A stretch of 8,008 nt of DNA from Streptosporangiaceae bacterium (GTDB lineage Bacteria; Actinomycetota; Actinomycetes; Streptosporangiales; Streptosporangiaceae): the NCBI GenBank assembly GCA_030045215.1, contig JASIBJ010000267.1, positions 1-8,008 on the forward strand, in the 5' to 3' direction. The translations under genes were made by a program, and so were the position numbers. The notes under the pieces are model-generated. The model did not search any database. It was not told the DNA's origin and worked only from the letters and a program-made list of their open reading frames with translations. Below, in pieces: positions 1-4,316 of the stretch; position 1 is the stretch's first letter; each line of letters opens with the position of its first letter.

Positions 1-1
1 G

Positions 2-916
2 CTGAAGGCCGCCATGCCGGCCGCGGTTGCCATGGCCGTGATCTTGACGGCCCTCCTCGATGCCGTCGAGGACAACGTGCGCGGCACGGTGCGCGACATC
101 GACTCCGAATTCCTGCACGATCTGCGGGTGGCCGTGCGCCGGACCCGGTCGGCGCTGAAGCTGGCCGGGCGCGCGCTGCCCGGTGATCTCGCGGCCCGGT
201 ACGCGCCCGAGTTCAAGTGGCTCGGGGACCTCACCACGCCGACGAGAGATCTCGACGTGTACTTGCTGGGATTTGACCAGATGGGGGCCGGCCTGGTCGC
301 GGCGACCTGCCAGGACCTGGCCCCGTTCCGTCATTATCTCGAGCGAACCAGGACGTCGGCCCATCGTGAGCTGGCGCGAGGCCTGCGATCGGCCAGGTTC
401 GCCCGGCTCACGAGTCAGTGGCGGGTCGACCTGGCCTCGGTGCGGGCGGTGCGAAGGCGCCCGGCCGTCGCCGAGCTGGCCGGCCAGCGGATCGCGGTCG
501 CGCAGCGGCAGGCACTGCGCGCCGGGCAGCGCATCACCGCGGCGTCACCGGCCAGCGACCTGCACAACCTGCGCAAGCGCTGCAAGGAGCTGCGTTACCT
601 GCTGGAGATGTTCGGATCGCTGTACGACCCGGGGCAGCGCTGGCAGGCGGTGCGCGAGCTGAAGGCCCTGCAGGACTGCCTGGGTGCCTTCCAGGATGCC
701 GAGGTGCAGCGCGCGGAGATCCACGCGTTCGCCGACCGGATGGTGGTCGAGCGGAGCGCTCCGGCCGCGACGCTGCTGGCCATGGGCGAGATAGCGGCGG
801 ACCTGGCCCGGCGGCAGCGACAGGCCAGGATCGAGTTCGACGGCAGGTTCGCCGCGTTCGCCGGCCAGGCCAGCCAGGCACGACTGACGGCACTGACACA
901 GGCGGCAGGCACGTGA
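2..916 (+). CDS. CHAD-domain protein (5' end probably cut off by window edge)
   Basis: CHAD domains are all-helical, rich in conserved His/Arg/Lys, and bind inorganic polyphosphate; they often follow a CYTH triphosphatase domain. Counting from the first ATG at 14, the first CHAD repeat opens at residues 35-50 with HDLRVAVRRTR (H35, R38, R42, R43). The second opens at about 182-200 with LHNLRKRCKELRYLLE (H184, R187, K188, K191, R194), followed by the typical LKALQDCLGAFQD at about 216-228. Both halves of the domain are therefore present. The frame stays open to the left edge (the codons before the ATG are sense) and the CHAD fold begins almost at residue 1, so an N-terminal part, perhaps CYTH, may lie outside. 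If 14 is the true start, the protein is 300 residues of CHAD alone. The stop TGA (914-916) overlaps the GTG of the next gene, so the two are translationally coupled. The family call is firm; the polyphosphate ligand is family knowledge. Confidence 0.9.
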   Translation: MKAAMPAAVAMAVILTALLDAVEDNVRGTVRDIDSEFLHDLRVAVRRTRSALKLAGRALPGDLAARYAPEFKWLGDLTTPTRDLDVYLLGFDQMGAGLVAATCQDLAPFRHYLERTRTSAHRELARGLRSARFARLTSQWRVDLASVRAVRRRPAVAELAGQRIAVAQRQALRAGQRITAASPASDLHNLRKRCKELRYLLEMFGSLYDPGQRWQAVRELKALQDCLGAFQDAEVQRAEIHAFADRMVVERSAPAATLLAMGEIAADLARRQRQARIEFDGRFAAFAGQASQARLTALTQAAGT

Positions 917-1686
917 AGATCCTCGCGACCTACAACATCAAGGGCGGCGTCGGCAAGACGGCGACCGCGGTCAACCTCGGGTTCCTGGCCGCCAGGGACG
1001 GATACCGGGTGCTGCTATGGGACCTTGACCCGCAGGGCGCGGCCAGCTTCCTGTTCCGGATCAAGCCGCGGGTCAAGGGCGGCGGCCAAGCGCTGATTCG
1101 CGGCAAGCGGCCGGTCGACGGCGCGATCAAGGGCACCGACTTCGACAACCTCGATCTGCTGCCCGCCGACTTCACCTACCGCAACCTGGACCTCATGCTG
1201 GACGAGGCCAAGCGCCCCGACCGCCGGCTAGCCAGCCTGCTCACGCCGCTGAAGCGCGAGTACGACATCGTCATACTCGACTGCCCGCCGAGCATCTCGC
1301 TGCTGTCGGAGAGCGTCCTGCACGCAGCCGACCTGCTGCTGGTACCGCTGATCCCGACCACCTTGTCGGTACGCACGCTGGACCAGCTCACCGAGTTCGT
1401 GGCCGGGTTCAACGGGCACCGGCCGCAGGTGCTCGCGTTCTTCTCGATGATCGACCGGCGGAAGCGGCTGCACACGCAGATCGCCCAGGACCTCCCGGCG
1501 CAGCGTCCGAACTTCGCTACGGCGGTGATTCCCGCGCTCTCGGTGATTGAGCAGATGTCAGTGCACCGTGCCCCGGTCGCGGTGTTCTCGCCCAGGAGCC
1601 AGGCGTCCCGGCAGTACGCGTCGCTCTGGCAGGAGGCCAGGGAGCGCCTCAAGCTCGGCAAGCCACGCTACGGCCGGTCCGGTTAG
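913..1686 (+). CDS. ParA/MinD-family ATPase, orphan (no ParB gene in the window)
   Basis: This is a 257-residue deviant Walker-type ATPase. Visible motifs are the Walker A' KGGVGKT at 10-16 with the signature lysine K10, the A'-switch region DLDPQG at 37-42, and Walker B IVILDCPPS at 119-127 (D123). ParA proteins dimerise on ATP, bind DNA or membrane, and are released by a partner that stimulates hydrolysis, which moves or spaces a cargo. The length and lack of an N-terminal HTH fit the short (Soj/McdA-like) class. The GTG at 913 is chosen because MKILATYNIKGG is the canonical ParA N-terminus; the frame is open further upstream but only antisense-like CHAD sequence is there. The start sits in a GTGA overlap with the CHAD stop, with only a weak GGCAGG upstream, consistent with re-initiation. 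The C-terminus is basic (RERLKLGKPRYGR). No parB or parS is visible, so chromosome partitioning is unlikely; the cargo may be linked to the CHAD protein. Confidence 0.93.
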   Translation: MKILATYNIKGGVGKTATAVNLGFLAARDGYRVLLWDLDPQGAASFLFRIKPRVKGGGQALIRGKRPVDGAIKGTDFDNLDLLPADFTYRNLDLMLDEAKRPDRRLASLLTPLKREYDIVILDCPPSISLLSESVLHAADLLLVPLIPTTLSVRTLDQLTEFVAGFNGHRPQVLAFFSMIDRRKRLHTQIAQDLPAQRPNFATAVIPALSVIEQMSVHRAPVAVFSPRSQASRQYASLWQEARERLKLGKPRYGRSG

Positions 1687-2675
1687 CCGAGACCGAGACC
1701 CCGCAGGAACCCGATCATCGCGTCGGTGACTTCGGCGGGTCGCTCCTGCTGGGTCCAGTGACCGCAGCCGGGCAGGATGATTGACTCGGTCAGCTTTGGC
1801 ACCGCGCCGGCTAGCCCGCCGACGGGGATGAAGCCGATGACGGGGTCCTTGCTGCCCGCGATGAACAAGGCCGGCACCCGGACCGGTGCGTGCTGCCACG
1901 CGGCAGTCAGCTCCCAGTTGCGGTCCAGGTTGCGGTACCAGTTGAGCGGCCCGGTGAAGCCGGACTGCGCGTACTGCGCGACATAGGCGTCGATATCACG
2001 CTCGGTCAGCCAGGCTGGCAGCGAGGCCGGCTGCGAGCCCGCGTCAAGGAACCCGCCGCCGGCTGGGATGAGCGTCATCCCTGGCGCCTCGCCGGACAGG
2101 CTGTAGAGCACGTTGCGGAACGTGGCCTCAGGGTCGCGGCTCAGCTCCGCATCGGCGACGCCGGGCTCCTGGAAGTACACCATGTAGAAGCTTTCGCCCA
2201 GCAGCGAGCGCAGCGTCGCGATCGGCGGAGCGCTGCCGCGCGGACGGTACGGCACGCTGAGCGCGATCACTCCGCTGATCCGGTCGGGCCGGAAGAGGCC
2301 TGCGTGCCAGGCCACTGGCGCGCCCCAGTCATGCCCGGCGACGACAGCCTGCTCGGCGTCGAGCGCATCCATCAGTGCGATTACATCGCCGGTCAGGTGC
2401 AGCATCGTGTAGTCGCCGATCTGCGGTTGCCGGCCCGGTGTGTCCGGCGGTCCGGTGAGGCAGTAGCCGCGCTGATCGGGCGCGACGGCGTGGTATCCGG
2501 CCCCGGCGAGCGCCGTGAGCTGGTGGCGCCAGGAGTACCAGCTCTCCGGGAACCCGTGCAGCAATAGCACGAGCGGGCCCGTTCCGGCCTCGGCTATGTG
2601 CATGCGCAGGTCGCCCGCATGAACGTAACGGTGTGTGACGCCGGGAACCTCGCCTGCCACGTTGATGCCCGTCAT
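1683..2675 (-). CDS. soluble epoxide hydrolase, alpha/beta-hydrolase fold
   Basis: The predicted enzyme opens epoxides to vicinal diols in the cytosol through an aspartyl ester intermediate. From the ATG at 2675 the protein has 330 residues. All catalytic elements are visible: oxyanion motif HGFPESWYSWRHQ (about 40-52), nucleophile Asp116 in AGHDWGAPVAW, cap-domain tyrosines Tyr167 in MVYFQEPG and Tyr247 in LNWYRNLDRNW, acid Asp277 in AGSKDPVIG, and base His306 in GCGHWTQQER. The MVYFQEPG and NWYRN stretches closely match mammalian and plant soluble epoxide hydrolases; Asp rather than Ser at the nucleophile elbow excludes an esterase, and the two tyrosines exclude a haloalkane dehalogenase. 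A GTG at 2699 would add eight residues (MQASYPPG). ATG is preferred because family members begin near PGVTHRYV. Neither start has a Shine-Dalgarno. The stop overlaps the parA stop by 4 bp, tail to tail. The substrate cannot be told. Confidence 0.93.
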   Translation of the reverse strand: MTGINVAGEVPGVTHRYVHAGDLRMHIAEAGTGPLVLLLHGFPESWYSWRHQLTALAGAGYHAVAPDQRGYCLTGPPDTPGRQPQIGDYTMLHLTGDVIALMDALDAEQAVVAGHDWGAPVAWHAGLFRPDRISGVIALSVPYRPRGSAPPIATLRSLLGESFYMVYFQEPGVADAELSRDPEATFRNVLYSLSGEAPGMTLIPAGGGFLDAGSQPASLPAWLTERDIDAYVAQYAQSGFTGPLNWYRNLDRNWELTAAWQHAPVRVPALFIAGSKDPVIGFIPVGGLAGAVPKLTESIILPGCGHWTQQERPAEVTDAMIGFLRGLGLG

Positions 2676-2773
2676 GCCCGGAGGATAGCTAGCCTGCACG
2701 TAACGTGGCCGGCACTCAGCGTCATACCGAAGTCTTTATCACCAATTGGGCAGGCAATTCAGGTCACCACGGA

Positions 2774-2795
2774 GCATCCTGTAAACCAGGAATGC
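2774..2795 (+). other. small bulged hairpin ahead of the 2817 gene
   Basis: GCATCCTG (2774-2781) pairs with CAGGAATGC (2787-2795) around a TAAAC loop, with a single bulged A at 2791 or 2792. It lies 21 bp upstream of the proposed GTG at 2817, in the 141-bp gap between two divergent genes. It could be leader structure or an operator; an eight-pair stem can arise by chance, so confidence is low. I see no clear -35/-10 pair in this gap for either gene. Confidence 0.25.
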
Positions 2796-2816
2796 TATTC
2801 GCCCACAGGGGGGCCC

Positions 2817-3320
2817 GTGAGTCGTAGGGTGCTTCGGCTGGAGATTCCGGTCTTCCCGGAGCGCATGATGTTCCGCGTCCACGATCCTGTCGCGGATCCG
2901 GATGCTCCAGACGCGCCGGCGCCGCCGATCGATGCGCTCATCAGCACGAGCCGCGACCAGCTCATCGTCGCCTGCGCGCAGCAGCACCTCGGCGTGCAGC
3001 TGACGGTCGAGGAGTGGGATGACGCTCCGCCGCCGTTTAGTGACGGCTACGAGGATGAGGCCAAGTGCGTTCTGTATCTGCGCGGTCAGCTCACCGTCGA
3101 TATGGGTTCCGGCGGCAAGGCCGTGGCCGGCCTGCGGCTGTCGGGCGGAGTGGGCGACTATGGCGTTCGCATCTACACCAGGAACCGGGCGGCCGCGCTG
3201 CAGAGTTATGCCGAGCTCTTCGAGCAGCACGATGATCCGCTCAGCGACGACTTCCAGCAGGCGCGCAAGCAACTCGAGGGCATGGAGCAGTACCTGCTCC
3301 AGCTATGGCGGGAGTCGTAG
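2817..3320 (+). CDS. hypothetical protein, acidic, unrecognised family
   Basis: I do not recognise this 167-residue protein. The proposed start is GTG 2817, preceded by AGGGGGG (2807-2813). ATG 2868 (MFRVHDPV), with GGAG six bases upstream, is an alternative that would drop 17 residues. The frame is open back to 2598, but that part runs antisense to the epoxide hydrolase and reads as noise. From the GTG: residues 23-38 are a Pro/Asp/Ala linker (DPVADPDAPDAPAPP). About 39-66 look like helix then strand. About 84-120 alternate like beta hairpins (KCVLYLRGQLTVDMG, then VAGLRLSGG, then YGVRIYTRN). About 125-166 form an acidic amphipathic helical tail ending EQYLLQLWRES. There is no signal peptide, membrane segment or catalytic motif. 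Codon use matches its neighbours. It stands alone, facing a DUF3040 gene 65 bp away. It is probably a small soluble protein; function is unknown. Confidence 0.65.
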   Translation: MSRRVLRLEIPVFPERMMFRVHDPVADPDAPDAPAPPIDALISTSRDQLIVACAQQHLGVQLTVEEWDDAPPPFSDGYEDEAKCVLYLRGQLTVDMGSGGKAVAGLRLSGGVGDYGVRIYTRNRAAALQSYAELFEQHDDPLSDDFQQARKQLEGMEQYLLQLWRES

Positions 3321-3321
3321 C

Positions 3322-3378
3322 GCCATCGGCGGCGTGAGCCGCAGGGCCATCGGCGGCGTGAGCCGCAGGGCCATCGGC
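3322..3378. repeat. 24-bp tandem repeat, about 2.4 copies
   Basis: Two identical 24-bp units (3322-3345 and 3346-3369), starting GCCATCGGCGGCGTGAGCC, are followed by the first 9 bp of a third (3370-3378). The array begins one base after the stop of the 2817 gene and ends 7 bp before the stop of the convergent DUF3040 gene. The perfect identity suggests recent duplication. Each full unit contains a hairpin, annotated separately. The unit is a multiple of three, but no real gene runs through it. Confidence 0.9.
3329..3366. terminator. twin GTGA-tetraloop hairpins between convergent genes
   Basis: Each 24-bp unit carries GCGGC-GTGA-GCCGC: stems 3329-3333/3338-3342 and 3353-3357/3362-3366. On the plus-strand transcript the loop is GUGA, a GNRA tetraloop, so each short 5-bp all-GC stem should be unusually stable. 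On the minus strand the same stems carry a UCAC loop. There is no U-tract, so this is not a classical intrinsic terminator, but tail-to-tail placement fits a bidirectional terminator or 3'-end stabiliser, as often proposed for U-less hairpins in actinomycetes. That role is inference. Confidence 0.4.
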
Positions 3379-3385
3379 CCGGCCG

Positions 3386-3808
3386 CTAGCGCCGCGGCGC
3401 AGTCGAGTTCTTGGCGTCCCTCAATGCGCCAGAGCCCTTAGCATCCTTAGCCACGGCGGGCGTCTTGACTGCACTTCCGGTGGCGGAGTTGCTGGACCCG
3501 GCGGTCCTGGCCGAGGTGGTCCTGGATGACGGCGTCGTCCTCGCAGCGGCTGAGGGTGTGCCCCGCGGTCCCTGCCCGTTCCGCACGTGATTCGCGAACG
3601 GGCTGACCAGGAAGACCATGACCGTGACCGCGGCGATGAGCGCGAGCGCGAGAACACCGCCGATGGTCCGGGCATGGTGCATCTTGATTTGACCCGGCAG
3701 TCGCGGCTGGCCGAATGAGCCGAGACGTGCTGCGAGCCGGGGATCGTCAGCGGCGAGATTACGCTCCATCTCGTCAAGGATGCGCTGCTCATCCTGCGAC
3801 AAGGCCAC
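3386..3808 (-). CDS. DUF3040-family small membrane protein
   Basis: This is a 140-residue single-pass membrane protein. Residues 1-30 (VALSQDEQRILDEMERNL, then AADDPRLAARLG) match the conserved N-terminus of actinobacterial DUF3040 proteins, where a short helix is followed by an acidic DDP(R/K) turn. One hydrophobic segment lies at about 48-69 (TIGGVLALALIAAVTVMVF). Many family members have two, so the second may be lost here. Residues 78-140 are low-complexity Ser/Thr/Ala/Arg/Lys with no predicted fold. GTG 3808 is chosen because it is the family N-terminus and has GGGAGG seven bases upstream; the frame is open to 3952, but that extension is Arg/Ser/Pro noise. The gene is convergent with the 2817 gene and divergent from the radical SAM gene. 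The function of DUF3040 is unknown to me; a housekeeping envelope role is only a guess. Confidence 0.88.
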   Translation of the reverse strand: MALSQDEQRILDEMERNLAADDPRLAARLGSFGQPRLPGQIKMHHARTIGGVLALALIAAVTVMVFLVSPFANHVRNGQGPRGTPSAAARTTPSSRTTSARTAGSSNSATGSAVKTPAVAKDAKGSGALRDAKNSTAPRR

Positions 3809-3815
3809 AGCGCCA

Positions 3816-3821
3816 CCTCCC
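3816..3821 (-). promoter_or_regulatory. Shine-Dalgarno of the DUF3040 gene
   Basis: Read on the minus strand, GGGAGG lies seven bases before GTG 3808. This strong site decides the start against the longer open frame that runs to 3952. Confidence 0.8.
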
Positions 3822-3867
3822 GGGAGATGCCTACCTCCGGGCCCTCCCCGCGCAGGCCCTTCCTTTG

Positions 3868-3896
3868 ATTCTTTACTAGGCCTTTGCGGACGGCAA
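3868..3896 (-). promoter_or_regulatory. possible promoter of the DUF3040 gene
   Basis: On the minus strand, TTGCCG (3896-3891) and AAGAAT (3873-3868) are 17 bp apart and each matches four of six positions of the sigma-70-type consensus. They lie about 60 bp upstream of GTG 3808. In GC-rich DNA this is a relatively AT-rich patch, but the match is weak. Confidence 0.25.
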
Positions 3897-4053
3897 GAGG
3901 AAGCTGAGTTGCGGCTGCTAGATCGCTGGTCGCAGCGGGCCCTCGTCGGCAATCAGGGGGAAACCTGCCGTGCCGTCGTCGGCTCGAGCAGGCCTGCGAG
4001 CCGGGCCTATGTTCGTGGCAGGCCCACCCGAGGATGTCGAGGCTGCGCCCGCA

Positions 4054-4167
4054 CCGACATCCTGTAAGTTCTCGCACTCCCTGTAAGTTCTCGGCTTTTT
4101 TGCATTCGCTTTGGCCGGTTATGTACCGCACAACTTGCAGGGAGTGTGACAACTTGCAGGGAGTCGG
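4054..4167. repeat. 114-bp imperfect inverted repeat with 19-bp direct duplications in each arm
   Basis: The left arm (4054-4094) contains CCTGTAAGTTCTCG twice, at 4061-4074 and 4080-4093. The right arm (4127-4167) contains ACAACTTGCAGGGAGT twice, at 4130-4145 and 4149-4164. Both pairs have a period of exactly 19 bp. The arms are reverse complements of each other, with about 32 of 41 positions matching by hand alignment, so the same core (CCTG, Y, AAGTT) occurs four times, two in each orientation. The 32-bp centre holds a T6 run (4096-4101) and is unrelated to the arms. Transcribed, it would fold into one long hairpin. It may be a dispersed intergenic repeat or MITE-like element, or a multi-site operator. 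I see no target-site duplication. Confidence 0.85.
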
Positions 4168-4265
4168 CCTCGCGCGGACTTCGCCGCCGGGCTGGCACGC
4201 GGCCGGGCAGGCCCGCGGCGGGGTCGCCCGCCCGGACCAACCGACGGGTGCCGGCTGACCGGGGT

Positions 4266-4294
4266 TAGTCGAAAAGATATTTGAGATAGTCGAA
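4266..4294 (+). repeat. TAGTCGAA direct repeat in the radical SAM promoter
   Basis: Identical octamers TAGTCGAA occur at 4266-4273 and 4287-4294, spaced 21 bp start to start, that is, two helical turns on the same DNA face. The first lies just upstream of the proposed -35 and the second lies between -35 and -10 and is part of the SOS-like dyad. The arrangement suggests a regulator binding both copies. Confidence 0.6.
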
Positions 4295-4309
4295 CACTTA
4301 TTCTAGAGT
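4281..4309 (+). promoter_or_regulatory. leaderless promoter of the radical SAM gene
   Basis: TTGAGA (4281-4286; five of six to TTGACA) and TAGAGT (4304-4309; fits TANNNT) are separated by exactly 17 bp. Transcription would start about 7-8 bases after the -10, that is at or next to the ATG at 4317. There is no Shine-Dalgarno before that ATG (GAGTGGCCTCC), so a leaderless mRNA, common in actinomycetes, is the natural reading. Confidence 0.6.
4290..4305 (+). promoter_or_regulatory. SOS-box-like dyad (possible LexA site)
   Basis: TCGAAC-ACTT-ATTCTA matches 10 of the 12 fixed positions of the mycobacterial/actinobacterial SOS box TCGAAC-N4-GTTCGA, with one perfect half-site. It sits between the proposed -35 and -10, where a repressor would block transcription. 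From memory, M. tuberculosis Rv2578c is among the genes reported with LexA sites, which would support it. The second half is degenerate, so this is tentative. Confidence 0.45.
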
Positions 4310-4316
4310 GGCCTCC

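Larger units (their letters stand above)
3809..4316. other. gene-free intergenic region, about 0.5 kb
   Basis: This is the divergent gap between the DUF3040 gene and the radical SAM gene. It holds the DUF3040 leader (3809 to about 3900), roughly 150 bp with nothing I can interpret (3900-4053), the inverted repeat element (4054-4167), a very GC-rich stretch with no clear signal (4168-4264), and the radical SAM promoter (4266-4309). Short open frames here (for example 4034-4258 plus, 4007-4240 minus) lack a Shine-Dalgarno and run through the repeat arms, so I do not call them genes. Confidence 0.7.

Noticed and set aside
418..912. N-terminal extension of ParA back to 418
   Set aside because: It overlaps the CHAD gene in another frame and is Arg/Gly/Ala-rich; the canonical ParA N-terminus begins at the GTG at 913.
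1890..2567. Plus-strand open frame of 225 codons inside the epoxide hydrolase gene
   Set aside because: It is antisense to a complete epoxide hydrolase with all catalytic residues; a shadow frame.
2598..2816. Upstream extension of the hypothetical protein to 2598
   Set aside because: The extension overlaps the start of the divergent hydrolase and its translation has no coherent composition; GTG 2817 has a purine-rich ribosome site.
4054..4167. CRISPR array
   Set aside because: The repeats are too short and too few, are in opposite orientations, and have no spacer-sized unique segments; no cas genes are present.
4034..4258. Small plus-strand gene across the inverted repeat
   Set aside because: There is no ribosome site, the translated sequence is repeat-derived, and no conserved motif is visible.
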